NCBI GenBank assembly: GCA_910587695.1
Contig: CAJUNC010000004.1
Coordinates: forward strand, 22,975 to 86,974
From: an uncultured Lactobacillus sp.
GTDB lineage: Bacteria > Bacillota > Bacilli > Lactobacillales > Lactobacillaceae
DNA length: 64,000 nt
Reading direction: 5' to 3'
Made by a program: the position numbers and the translations under genes. Within the stretch, counting starts at the first letter, position 1. Every line of letters begins with the position of its first letter. A model generated the notes under the pieces. It was not told the DNA's origin. It did not search any database and worked only from the letters and a program-made list of their open reading frames with translations. Positions 16,694-25,187 of the stretch are shown here, in pieces.

Positions 16694-19540
16694 CTAATCT
16701 TCGGAATCTGCAGGAAAGGCCTGCAGTTTTTCCATTATTTCAAACGGAAGTGGCTGTTCAAAGAGTAGATCCATTGCAACTGCTTTTTTGGATTTATTTT
16801 TAGTACCTAGTTCAATCTCCCGCACGCTTTCAGCAAGGATCTTAGCTTCTCCAACATAGTAAAATTCAGCGCCAAAAGCATCACTTGGCTTGATAAAGAG
16901 TGGCAATTTAACATACGGTATCCCGGTCTTGACACCTGCCAAAAGTTCTTTTACCTCTTTTGACGCTAATGATCTAGGACTTCGCGTATACCAGCGGATC
17001 GCACGATCATCTGTCAATGTATTTTGATATCTCTTTTTTTCCTTTTGGTAAGTGATAAATATCGGGCACACATCATCGACCACACGATATCCATAGAGCG
17101 GGGCGCTGATATCCTTAGGCCAATCCAACAAGCGACATACATCTTTGCGCGTATATTTTTGATATAGCGTAAAGCGTTTTTGAGAGCGATAATCTTTACT
17201 CAACAAAAGCCCCGTTTCAATAATATCTTCAACGTGTTGCTTAAATACCTGTTGGGATAAAGTCGCACTAAATGCGCTACTTAGACGATATTTTCCCTGC
17301 TCAAACGTGATCAAAGGTTTAGCACCATACGTTTCGGAACGCAATTTCTTGCCTGCTTTGACTTCAAAAAAGCTCAATGACAAGATCGAACCTATCGAGG
17401 CCAAGACTTCATCATCCACATAGCAACCCGCTTTAGTCAGGAGTTTACGATAGTCTTCTTGCGTCACTTCAGCTAGCAATAGTTGTTGTAACAGCAATAG
17501 TTCATGTTTACGCATCCCATTCATCAATTCTTTTTCTAAAAAAGCGATAACTTGCTCAGCATATCGGGATAGCTCTTGCTTTACTCCTAATTTATCCAAA
17601 AAATCGGCATAGCTAACTAAGGTATTGCCCTGTGTAAAGATCCGCGGATCCAATTGACTATTACGATAAAAATCGCGTCGCATCGGTATACGCCCCAATT
17701 TTTGTGATAATTCAAAATAAGCTTCTTTTAGGTGCTTGAGTGAATCAAGTTTAGTTCTAGCGATCACAGCTAAGATCTTTTGATAGGCTATCTCATCAAA
17801 ATTGATCGTTGATAAGCCATAGACGACCTGCTCTTTTAAGTCAGCGACCAAACGATCTTTATTCAAAGAACGGTCATTGGTCAGAGCTTGTGGGATCAGA
17901 TAGTTATTTTGATAGTTACCGATAAAATCTAAGATCAAGGTACTCGTTTTCCCAGGAAATAATCTTAACCCCCGTCCCAATTGCTGAGTAAAGACGATCT
18001 TTGAACGAGTCTCGCGTAACAAAATTATCTGATCGACACACGGGATATCGATCCCTTCATTAAAGATATCGACAGAGATCAAATATTTTAAGGCTCCACT
18101 TTCTAAACGTGCAACTGCTTGTTCTCTTTTAATGACACTATCTTCATTGGTCAAAGCTTGACTTGGATACCCAGCAGCAGTAAAGGATTTCGCTAGCTCC
18201 TTTGCTTCTTGTTGGCGACTACAAAAAACTAAGCCCCCCCGACTTTTAGTACTACCATAATACTCTAATTGCTTTAGAATATGGGCAACACGCTCAGGTG
18301 CAGCTAACTGCTTGAGCGGTGTTTTTTCCGTGATCATTTCCCCTTCAAATTCATAATCAGTCACACCTACATAATCAAACGGGCATAATAATTCAGCTGT
18401 CAAAGCTTCTTCTAATGAGATCTCATAAGCCAGATTGTAATCAAAGCTACGATACACATTAAAATCGTCCATTCGTTCTGGTGTTGCAGTCATCCCTAAA
18501 CAAAAAGCCGGCGTAAAATGATCCATTACTTTTTGAAAAATAGGCGCTCCTAAATGATGAGCTTCATCAAACAAAATGTAATCAAACTCAGTCGGCAAAA
18601 ATTTAGCCAAGGCCTCGTCTTTGGCCAATGATTGGACTGTAGCAAATAAATATTTAGCCTTAGTTTCATGTTTTTTACCAGAGTATGTCCCAAAATCGCT
18701 AGCTGGACCACCAATAACTTTTTGAAAACTAACTTTAGTCTTTTCTAAGATCTGTTCACGATGAACGATATACAAAAAGCGCTTAGGAGCATAAGCTTTA
18801 ACATCAAAAGCTCCTAAATAAGTTTTTCCCGTTCCTGTAGCTGAGACCACTAACCCCTTAGTACTACCCTGAGCTCGCAAATTATCTAATTGCAGTAATG
18901 CTTCTTTTTGCATTCGATTAGGTAGAAGTTTTTCTTTTTTAAGGACAGTGTTTCTCACCGGGGGTCGGTAGCGCGCTTGATAAGCTGCGATCCAATCATC
19001 AGTCAAAGTAAATGCATCTTCATCTAGTCGTTTCAAGATCAGCGCTAATTGTTGTGTAAAATCGGCTTGTTCTTCGCTAGTCACTCGCAAAGTCAATTCA
19101 CAGTTTTTCAACAAGGCATTTCGCGTAAAATTAGCACTTCCTACGTAAGCCGTTTGTTGTGAACCATGCCAAAAGAAATATCCTTTCATATGAAAGGCTT
19201 CTTTAGTCACGATCTTAGTCGCAACATTGGGTAATTTTAACAACTCCGTAAATACGGCGGGCGCATTGAAGCCCAAATAATCGGCCGTTAAGATCGTTCC
19301 TGTCACACCTTTTTTGGCTATGCGTGCCAAAAGGGCTTTTAATGGCACTAACATGTCAACGGTCAAAAATGCTGGTGCTAGAATAAAACGATCACACGTC
19401 AATAACTCTTGTTGTAAATGACTCCATAAAGTCTCATCTGGCTGATTAGTCAATAATTTAGGCACTGGTCCCTCTAACTTAGGTGCATATTTGCTATCAT
19501 ATAAGCTAGCTAAGATCGCATTTTTAAATTCTTCACTCAT
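16694..19540 (-). CDS. PLD-nuclease / superfamily II helicase / DUF3427 fusion protein
   Basis: A 948-residue multidomain DNA-acting protein. N-terminal part (about 1-180): phospholipase-D-like nuclease fold with H117-x-K119 and GSANFTRN (134-141), a single HKD-type motif. Middle (about 205-560): SF2 helicase with Walker A ATGTGKT (234-240), DEAH (325-328), TATPER, and motif VI QQLGRGLRLF. C-terminal part: a DUF3427-like region (KYTRKDVCRLLDWPKD and FITYQKEKK) of unknown role. Its start overlaps the stop of a NUDIX gene by 4 bp (ATGA), so the two proteins are translationally coupled. The nuclease-helicase architecture suggests DNA repair or defence against foreign DNA; no substrate is known. 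No transfer signs such as altered base composition stand out. Confidence 0.85.
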   Translation of the reverse strand: MSEEFKNAILASLYDSKYAPKLEGPVPKLLTNQPDETLWSHLQQELLTCDRFILAPAFLTVDMLVPLKALLARIAKKGVTGTILTADYLGFNAPAVFTELLKLPNVATKIVTKEAFHMKGYFFWHGSQQTAYVGSANFTRNALLKNCELTLRVTSEEQADFTQQLALILKRLDEDAFTLTDDWIAAYQARYRPPVRNTVLKKEKLLPNRMQKEALLQLDNLRAQGSTKGLVVSATGTGKTYLGAFDVKAYAPKRFLYIVHREQILEKTKVSFQKVIGGPASDFGTYSGKKHETKAKYLFATVQSLAKDEALAKFLPTEFDYILFDEAHHLGAPIFQKVMDHFTPAFCLGMTATPERMDDFNVYRSFDYNLAYEISLEEALTAELLCPFDYVGVTDYEFEGEMITEKTPLKQLAAPERVAHILKQLEYYGSTKSRGGLVFCSRQQEAKELAKSFTAAGYPSQALTNEDSVIKREQAVARLESGALKYLISVDIFNEGIDIPCVDQIILLRETRSKIVFTQQLGRGLRLFPGKTSTLILDFIGNYQNNYLIPQALTNDRSLNKDRLVADLKEQVVYGLSTINFDEIAYQKILAVIARTKLDSLKHLKEAYFELSQKLGRIPMRRDFYRNSQLDPRIFTQGNTLVSYADFLDKLGVKQELSRYAEQVIAFLEKELMNGMRKHELLLLQQLLLAEVTQEDYRKLLTKAGCYVDDEVLASIGSILSLSFFEVKAGKKLRSETYGAKPLITFEQGKYRLSSAFSATLSQQVFKQHVEDIIETGLLLSKDYRSQKRFTLYQKYTRKDVCRLLDWPKDISAPLYGYRVVDDVCPIFITYQKEKKRYQNTLTDDRAIRWYTRSPRSLASKEVKELLAGVKTGIPYVKLPLFIKPSDAFGAEFYYVGEAKILAESVREIELGTKNKSKKAVAMDLLFEQPLPFEIMEKLQAFPADSED

Positions 19541-19938
19541 TCAAATTTCCTCAGATCTGTTTGTTTGATGACCTCTAAAACTGGTTCAGAGGGCTTGAGC
19601 CAAGTCACACTTTCCAGTTGCTCTGGTGTCAACCACCGATATTCACTAGCTGCCACTAATTTTAAATTATATGTCTTTAGTTTTGTCCAAAAAAAATCGA
19701 TCTCTAACTCACCATATGGCGTTATAAAATAACGTGAAACATCGATCTTCTCCAACACTTCACATTGATCACCCAGTTCTTCGGCAACTTCTCTTTGACA
19801 AGCTTGTTTAGGTGTTTCTTTGGGCTCGAGTTTACCACCAGGGAATTCCCAAAAGCCTCCGCCAAGGCGGTCATTTTTTCGTTTGGCAGCTAAGATCTTA
19901 CCATCCGAAACGATCACAGCAGCTGCTACTTTTATCAT
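19537..19938 (-). CDS. NUDIX hydrolase, MutT-like, coupled to the PLD-helicase
   Basis: A 133-residue NUDIX protein. The box GX5EX7REUXEEXGU is complete: GGKLEPKE (34-41), REVAEELG (49-56). By family it hydrolyses a nucleoside diphosphate linked to another moiety, for example 8-oxo-dGTP, with loss of pyrophosphate. The high similarity to MutT-type sequences (FWEFPGGKLEPKET) suggests oxidised nucleotides. The stop codon overlaps the start of the helicase gene, so they form a two-gene operon. The association with a nuclease-helicase could mean nucleotide-pool and DNA repair acting together, or a signalling or defence function. Which one cannot be decided from sequence. Confidence 0.9.
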   Translation of the reverse strand: MIKVAAAVIVSDGKILAAKRKNDRLGGGFWEFPGGKLEPKETPKQACQREVAEELGDQCEVLEKIDVSRYFITPYGELEIDFFWTKLKTYNLKLVAASEYRWLTPEQLESVTWLKPSEPVLEVIKQTDLRKFE

Positions 19939-19983
19939 TAGATCACCTCATCAAATTATATTTTGAGCAACATTTTAAACTTT

Positions 19984-20020
19984 AAAAAAGAAGAAATCAA
20001 GTTGCACCTTGATCTCTTCT
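19984..20020 (-). terminator. Terminator of the CorC-like gene
   Basis: Arms 19989-20001 and 20008-20020 pair over 13 bp with one G-U in the leftward RNA. T's follow at the left side. Confidence 0.87.
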
Positions 20021-20026
20021 AATCGT

Positions 20027-21367
20027 TTAACTCTCGGTTTTTTCTTCACTTTCTTGATGTGGGCTGACTTCCATCCATTCGATATAGTTCCGGCTAAAAT
20101 CAGTAACTTTGATATCAAAGTCGCCTAAAGAGATGACCGTTCCCAATTCAACTTTATAATTTTCTAAAAGATAACCTGCGATCGTTACACTTTCAGCTTC
20201 TTGGAAATCATTGGTATAAAAGTCAAAGAAGCGTTGGAAATCATAAAGAGTCGTTTTGCCTGAAACACGATAGGTCCCATCATGATTATCCACGATATCT
20301 TCTTGGATAACATCATCAGCTTCATCACGCACAGTGCCAAATAATTCTTCATAGATATCACGGTCGGTTACGATCCCACTAGTTCCACCGTATTCATCCA
20401 ACACGACTACGATCGGCGTTTGCTTTTGGATCATACTTTGGAGTAATTTTTGGATCGGAGTAACTTCTGGGACTGTGATGATCGTCCGCATCAATTTACT
20501 TACCCGAACTGTATCATCAACTTGGGCCTGGCGGATCATATCATAGATATAAACATAGCCCAAGATCTTATCTTTATCATTATTTGCCACTACAGGATAG
20601 CGCGTATATTTTTTACGCAGATACTTTTCGATCACATCATGTACTGTATCTGTGATATCAACGACCTCCAAACTCGTCCGGTCGACCATGATATCTTTAG
20701 CGACCTTATCGTTGAACTCAAAAGCACGTTGCATATATACAAAATCATCTTTATCGATCGCACCACCAGTCACCGCATTGCGTGAAATACTCAAGATCTC
20801 ACTTTGCGATAAAACATCTTGACCTTCACCAGCTGGTTTTAAACCGACTAAACGCACGATCCCAGAAGCTGAGGCATTTAGCAACCATACAAATGGGTAA
20901 AATGCCACGTGGAAGTAGTGCAATGGCGTTACAATAAACATCATCACTTTTAATGGCATATCGATACTGATATTTTTAGGCACGATCTCCGTTACGACCA
21001 CTTCAAGATACGTTAAGATCACGACCCCTAAGATCGCGCTAATCGCTACCGTTGTCGCATGGTTGATCGGCATAAAGCCCAAAACATCCGTCAAGATCTT
21101 GGTCAAGGTATCAGCCCCGATCCAACCTAAAATGATCCCTGTCGTCGAGATCCCTACCTGAGTCGTTGAAAGATACTCATTCATGTTGGTGACCATCTTT
21201 AAGGCTAATTTTAACTTTCGTTGGTTACCTTCCTCGTTCTCTAGCGCACTTTCGATCGCACTTTTACGTACCGACACGATCGCAAACTCTGCCGCCACAA
21301 AGAAGGCGGCAAAATAAAAAACAATTAAAATGATGATCAGATTCGTTATCGCCTGACCACTAGACAT
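20027..21367 (-). CDS. CorC/HlyC family (DUF21-CBS) membrane protein
   Basis: A 446-residue protein with an N-terminal DUF21/CNNM membrane domain of three to four helices (about 8-170), a CBS pair (about 205-330, including KDIMVDRTSLEVV and VVVLDEYGGTSGIVT) and a C-terminal CorC-HlyC domain. Bacterial members are linked to Mg2+/Co2+ export or homeostasis; the older name haemolysin is misleading. ATG 21367 is chosen, with GGAG about 8 bases upstream; a TTG at 21388 would add seven residues. It is transcribed alone and ends at a strong hairpin before the NUDIX gene. Ion specificity is inferred from family. Confidence 0.9.
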   Translation of the reverse strand: MSSGQAITNLIIILIVFYFAAFFVAAEFAIVSVRKSAIESALENEEGNQRKLKLALKMVTNMNEYLSTTQVGISTTGIILGWIGADTLTKILTDVLGFMPINHATTVAISAILGVVILTYLEVVVTEIVPKNISIDMPLKVMMFIVTPLHYFHVAFYPFVWLLNASASGIVRLVGLKPAGEGQDVLSQSEILSISRNAVTGGAIDKDDFVYMQRAFEFNDKVAKDIMVDRTSLEVVDITDTVHDVIEKYLRKKYTRYPVVANNDKDKILGYVYIYDMIRQAQVDDTVRVSKLMRTIITVPEVTPIQKLLQSMIQKQTPIVVVLDEYGGTSGIVTDRDIYEELFGTVRDEADDVIQEDIVDNHDGTYRVSGKTTLYDFQRFFDFYTNDFQEAESVTIAGYLLENYKVELGTVISLGDFDIKVTDFSRNYIEWMEVSPHQESEEKTES

Positions 21368-21482
21368 ATTAACTCCATCTCCATTCAAAAAATAGTTATC
21401 TTATTGATTCTGGCTATCACAATAACAGTCAAAGTCCAGTCTCGTTTCTACTATAGACAATCATATCATTTTTTTGAGCAAA

Positions 21483-21515
21483 AAGCACCTAAGCGAATAA
21501 CCCCTAGGTGCTTTA
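21483..21515 (-). terminator. Terminator of the metNIQ operon
   Basis: AAAGCACCTA (21483-21492) and TAGGTGCTTT (21506-21515) are exact complements. A T-run follows in the leftward direction. Confidence 0.88.
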
Positions 21516-21521
21516 GGACAA

Positions 21522-22340
21522 TTATTTAGTTGCAGGGATCACGGCGCCGTCAAATTCTTTTTCGATCCATTTTTGAGTTGATTTGGATTGAAGTACTTTG
21601 ACTAATTTCTTGATCGCTTTATTGTTCTTTTCACTCTTACGAACAGCAATGATATTTACATAAGGTGAATTCTTCTTTTCTAGTGCGATCGCCTTCTTAG
21701 TAGGATCGATCCCGGCTTGAACTGCATAGTTAGCATTGATGACTGTTGCATCAGCTTCATTTGATTCATAGAGTTTAGGCATCAATTTAGCTTCAAATGT
21801 GTGTTTGAATTTGATATTTTTCTTGTTAGTTTTGATATCTTCAAAGGTTGCGCTCGTCAAGTTCGTTCCTTTCTTCAAGGTGATCAGTCCAGCATCTTTA
21901 AAGATCTGTAATACACGACCATAATCAGCAACGTTACTTGAAACATAGACCGTTGCATTCTTTGGTAAGTCTTTTAGACTCTTATATTTCTTAGAATAGA
22001 CCCCGATCGGTTCGAGGTGAACGCCACCAACATTGATCAAAGTCCCATTATTTTTTTTGTTCCAGTTATCTAAAAACGGTATGTGTTGGAAGTAGTTTGC
22101 ATCCAATTCTTTATTAGCTAAAGCCTTGTTTGGCAAGATATAGTCATTAAAGACTTTAACTTTTAAATCAACGCCTTGCTTTTTCAATTCTGGTTTCACA
22201 TGTTCTAAGATCTTAGCATGTGGTTCAGCTGAAGCCCCGACGGTCAAGGTCGTGTCTGCTTTAGCTGTATTAGCTACCCCTAAAAGCAAAGCTGTCGCTG
22301 CAACTGTAATACCTAATAAACGCTTGATACCTTTTTTCAT
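21522..22340 (-). CDS. metQ: Methionine ABC transporter substrate-binding protein (NlpA/MetQ family), no lipobox
   Basis: A 272-residue solute-binding protein of the NlpA family, third gene of metNIQ, expected to deliver methionine to the MetNI importer. The signal sequence (LLGITVAATALLLGVANTAKA) ends in an AKA-type signal peptidase I site and has no cysteine, although MetQ proteins of Gram-positive bacteria are normally lipoproteins. Family features include GASAEPHAKILE after the signal, LDANYFQHIPFLD (about 80-92) and NANYAVQAG. ATG 22340 is chosen because GGAGGAG precedes it by 7 bp. Methionine specificity follows from the T-box and the operon; the retention mechanism at the cell surface is unclear. 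Confidence 0.93.
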   Translation of the reverse strand: MKKGIKRLLGITVAATALLLGVANTAKADTTLTVGASAEPHAKILEHVKPELKKQGVDLKVKVFNDYILPNKALANKELDANYFQHIPFLDNWNKKNNGTLINVGGVHLEPIGVYSKKYKSLKDLPKNATVYVSSNVADYGRVLQIFKDAGLITLKKGTNLTSATFEDIKTNKKNIKFKHTFEAKLMPKLYESNEADATVINANYAVQAGIDPTKKAIALEKKNSPYVNIIAVRKSEKNNKAIKKLVKVLQSKSTQKWIEKEFDGAVIPATK

Positions 22341-22381
22341 AGTGATCTCCTCCATAAATGTTTATTTTTTATAATTATTAA

Positions 22382-23068
22382 CTAACGCTTGTCGATCTTG
22401 CGAACTGAAAAGTCGCCTAGATATTGGAATACAAAGACGATGACCACGATCACTGCTGTGGCAACTAAAGTGATCGCATTATTGTAAGATTGGAACCCAT
22501 CAGTATAGGCCAATTGTCCCAGACCACCAGCTCCGATCGCACCGGCCATGGCCGTATATCCGATCAATGAGATCGCCGTGACCGTGATCCCAGAAACTAA
22601 AGCTGGTAAACTTTCGGGGATCAGAACTTTATAAACGATCTGCCATTTTGTTGCTCCCATCGCATCAGCCGCTTCGATCACGCCCCCATCAACTTCATGG
22701 AAGGCTAGTTCAACTAGGCGGGCATAAAACGGAGCTGCTGAGATGACTAACGATGGGATCGCTGCTTTAGCACCCGTGATCGCACCAACAATTACTTGGG
22801 TAACTGGTAGTAACAAGACGATCAAGATGATAAAGGGGATAGAGCGGAAAACATTGACAAACAATGCCACGATCCAATTTAAAGCTCTTACTGCAAAGCT
22901 CTTACTATCTGATGTTTCATAAAGTAACAGACCTAATAATAATCCTAAAATTGCTACGATCGCCACCGAAACAACGGTCATCCAAACTGTTTCCCAAGTA
23001 GCAGCCCAAAGATCGGGCCAATTCACGTTCTTAAATTCAAAATATGATGCTAAACCTTGACTATCCAT
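22382..23068 (-). CDS. metI: Methionine ABC transporter permease
   Basis: A 228-residue inner-membrane permease of the MetI type with five transmembrane segments. The binding-protein-dependent transport signature (EAADAMGATKWQIVYKVLIPESLPALVSG, here about 136-164) contacts the ATPase through the EAA loop. It overlaps the end of metN by 8 bp and is followed after 41 bp by metQ, so all three subunits come from one mRNA. Together they form an importer for methionine or its derivatives. The operon is preceded by a T-box leader, indicating control by uncharged tRNA-Met. Confidence 0.95.
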   Translation of the reverse strand: MDSQGLASYFEFKNVNWPDLWAATWETVWMTVVSVAIVAILGLLLGLLLYETSDSKSFAVRALNWIVALFVNVFRSIPFIILIVLLLPVTQVIVGAITGAKAAIPSLVISAAPFYARLVELAFHEVDGGVIEAADAMGATKWQIVYKVLIPESLPALVSGITVTAISLIGYTAMAGAIGAGGLGQLAYTDGFQSYNNAITLVATAVIVVIVFVFQYLGDFSVRKIDKR

Positions 23069-24101
23069 GTTCGATCACCTTCGCTTCCACTTTAAGTTTT
23101 TCTAATAAAGTCAACGCTTCTTTGATCTGTTCAACTGGTCCCACTAGTTGGACGAACAATGATCCGATCGTCCCCTTGTCCGCTAATTGATGGATCGAGC
23201 CTTCTAAGATACTGATCTCCAATTCAGGGAACCTTTTACTCAATTCATTGATCACGGGGCGTTCAACTTGTTGACCATGGAATTTAAGCTCAACTAGCTT
23301 GCCTTGTGGATTTTTTTCAAGTAAGTTGGCAGCAACTTGTTTGACATCAGTTGTTTGTTTTGGATCAACTTCAGCACTGACAAAGCGTTTGGTCAACTCT
23401 TCTTTTGGATGCGTGAAGACTTCTGATACTGGGCCTTCTTCGATCACTTGACCATTTTCCATCACTGCAACTTTATCAGCTAAGCGACGAATAACGTGCA
23501 TTTCATGGGTAATGATCACGATCGTCAAATTAAGTTTTTCATTGATCTCATCTAACAGATCTAAAACTTCATCTGTTGTTTGGGGATCAAGCGCACTGGT
23601 CGCTTCATCTGAGATCAAGATATCTGGATCAGTCGCTAAAGCACGTGCGATCCCGACCCGTTGCTTTTGGCCTCCGGAAAGCTGAGATGGATAAGCGTTG
23701 ATCCGTTCGCCTAAACCAACTAGTTTTGCTAAATGCTTAGCTTTCTTTTGGCGCTCTTCTTTAGCAACACCTACTAATTCAAGCGGAAATTCAATATTTT
23801 CTAAAACAGTCCGTGACCACAAGAGGTTAAAATGTTGAAAAATAATACCGATCTTCTTTCTTTGATCACGTAGTTCTTTGCCTTTTAAATTATCGATCCG
23901 CTTACCATTGATGATAACTTCACCACTAGTTGGTGTCTCCAAGCCATTTAGCATGCGGACTAAAGTACTCTTACCAGCGCCGGAAAAACCGACGATCCCA
24001 TAAACTTCACCCGCGTTGATGGTCAGATCTACATTTTTGACCGCATCAACTTGCCCACTGGCGGTCGCAAAAGTCTTTGAAACTTGCTTGAATTCAATCA
24101 T
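23061..24101 (-). CDS. metN: Methionine ABC transporter ATP-binding protein with NIL domain
   Basis: A 346-residue ATPase. Walker A GFSGAGKST (about 38-46), Q-loop FQHFNLL, signature LSGGQKQRVGIARAL (about 142-156), Walker B ILISDEATSALD and the H-loop ITHEMHV are intact. The C-terminal about 75 residues form the NIL/ACT-like domain that binds methionine and inhibits transport in the E. coli MetNI complex. It is the first gene of the metNIQ operon, with the T-box leader directly upstream. Operon order N-I-Q and overlap with metI are as usual. Both transcriptional (T-box) and post-translational (NIL) feedback by methionine are therefore likely. Confidence 0.96.
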   Translation of the reverse strand: MIEFKQVSKTFATASGQVDAVKNVDLTINAGEVYGIVGFSGAGKSTLVRMLNGLETPTSGEVIINGKRIDNLKGKELRDQRKKIGIIFQHFNLLWSRTVLENIEFPLELVGVAKEERQKKAKHLAKLVGLGERINAYPSQLSGGQKQRVGIARALATDPDILISDEATSALDPQTTDEVLDLLDEINEKLNLTIVIITHEMHVIRRLADKVAVMENGQVIEEGPVSEVFTHPKEELTKRFVSAEVDPKQTTDVKQVAANLLEKNPQGKLVELKFHGQQVERPVINELSKRFPELEISILEGSIHQLADKGTIGSLFVQLVGPVEQIKEALTLLEKLKVEAKVIEHG

Positions 24102-24134
24102 TTGATCACTACTTTCTCATCGTTAATTTTAAAA

Positions 24135-24395
24135 TTAGGGTAAAAAAAAAGCTTCCACCCCTAAAAGGACGAAAACTCGCGGTACCACCTTAGTTTTCTA
24201 CTTCTTCACAAAAGTAGACTCATCAACTACTAACTCTAAATCAGTAGTCTCAAATTATATCGCATTAAAACGGACCGCAAGCTTGCACCAACGATCAGAC
24301 TCCGAGCTCATCTTCATCTCTTCTTTCGATCCCTCTTTTCAGCAACCGAGGGTCTCTGTCTATCTACTCCAACAGACTACTCTTCTCATCAATGT
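24135..24395 (-). promoter_or_regulatory. T-box riboswitch leader of metNIQ
   Basis: Read leftward, the leader has GATGAGAAGAGTA near its 5' end, the AGAGACCCTCGG...GCTGAAAAGAGGG region of Stem I, and the T-box core AAGGTGGTACCGCG (about 24176-24189). The core is followed by a hairpin with G-U pairs and a run of T. A possible Met specifier ATG lies in the Stem I internal loop (AGAGATGAAG). It should read uncharged tRNA-Met and prevent termination under methionine shortage. Specificity rests mainly on the downstream genes. Confidence 0.9.
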
Positions 24396-24590
24396 CTTTA
24401 AATATTTAGTTATCTTTGTTGCTTTGATATTATCTTTATTTCTTTAATTTGTCAATAAATTTTTTAATATTTTTTTGATAAACATTTATCTATCCGCCAG
24501 AACCACCGCTAACACTGAATTTCTTTCGCAAAAAAAATTATAAAAAATTAACCTAACTGATACTTTATTATTAAATCATTTTTATATCAA

Positions 24591-24624
24591 AAAGTTCCAA
24601 ACTTCGATCGAAGCTTGGAACTTT
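24591..24624 (-). terminator. Terminator of the 160-residue hypothetical gene
   Basis: AAAGTTCCAA and TTGGAACTTT (24591-24600, 24615-24624) pair exactly and the stem continues through CTTCGATCGAAG. T's follow leftward. Confidence 0.88.
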
Positions 24625-24627
24625 GAT

Positions 24628-25110
24628 TTATTTAGCTGTCACTTTTTCTTTTTGAGCTTTATTTTCTTGGATCTTTTTCAAACTTTCAGCGACAGCGACC
24701 AGCACTGCATCTTGGCCTTGCCCTCGTGCAAAATCACTTGCTGGGCAGATCTGCATGATATGTAGCCCTGAAGCATTCAGATCAGGTGATACGACTACCA
24801 AATAGATTTTTACTGGTACACTTGCTTCAAGTTCATCAAAGAAATTAGCGACCCGATTGATATTTTCAAATGGTAAATTGATGATCCCGGTCTCAAGTCG
24901 AATATGGATCGGTTCGTCACTACCTTCGATCGAGAGCTCTGCTTGTTCTAGTTGATCTTGCTTGATCGCATCCATCATTTTTTCCATGATCGGAGCTAAA
25001 CTATCTGCAATTCCTAGATCTTCAACTTGTGCAAGTGTGGCTAAGATCATATCTCGATTAAATTTTTCTTCTGTGACTGCTGTGATAAAATCACTGACCT
25101 TGATTTCCAT
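24628..25110 (-). CDS. Hypothetical cytoplasmic protein, 160 residues
   Basis: Not recognised. The protein is soluble, acidic and mixed alpha/beta, with no signal peptide or transmembrane segment. Notable segments are an N-terminal helix (MEIKVSDFITAV), a beta-rich centre (PIHIRLETGIINLPFENI), a hydrophobic strand KIYLVVVSPD and a lysine-rich tail (ENKAQKEKVTAK). ATG 25110 is used; an in-frame TTG at 25125 would add five residues, and GGGA precedes it. It is transcribed leftward, 78 bp after pepD, and ends at its own terminator, so it may be co-transcribed with pepD. Codon use, including ATC after G-ending codons, fits its neighbours, so it looks like a resident gene. Confidence 0.75.
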   Translation of the reverse strand: MEIKVSDFITAVTEEKFNRDMILATLAQVEDLGIADSLAPIMEKMMDAIKQDQLEQAELSIEGSDEPIHIRLETGIINLPFENINRVANFFDELEASVPVKIYLVVVSPDLNASGLHIMQICPASDFARGQGQDAVLVAVAESLKKIQENKAQKEKVTAK

Positions 25111-25187
25111 TATTTCACATCCCAATTAAATCTTAGTGAACATTCTACACAAAAAATCTACAAATTACAAAATTTTATATCACGACT

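Noticed and set aside
24396..24590. Possible small gene upstream of the T-box
   Set aside because: AT-rich, no start codon with a Shine-Dalgarno, and no frame longer than about 25 codons that looks coding.
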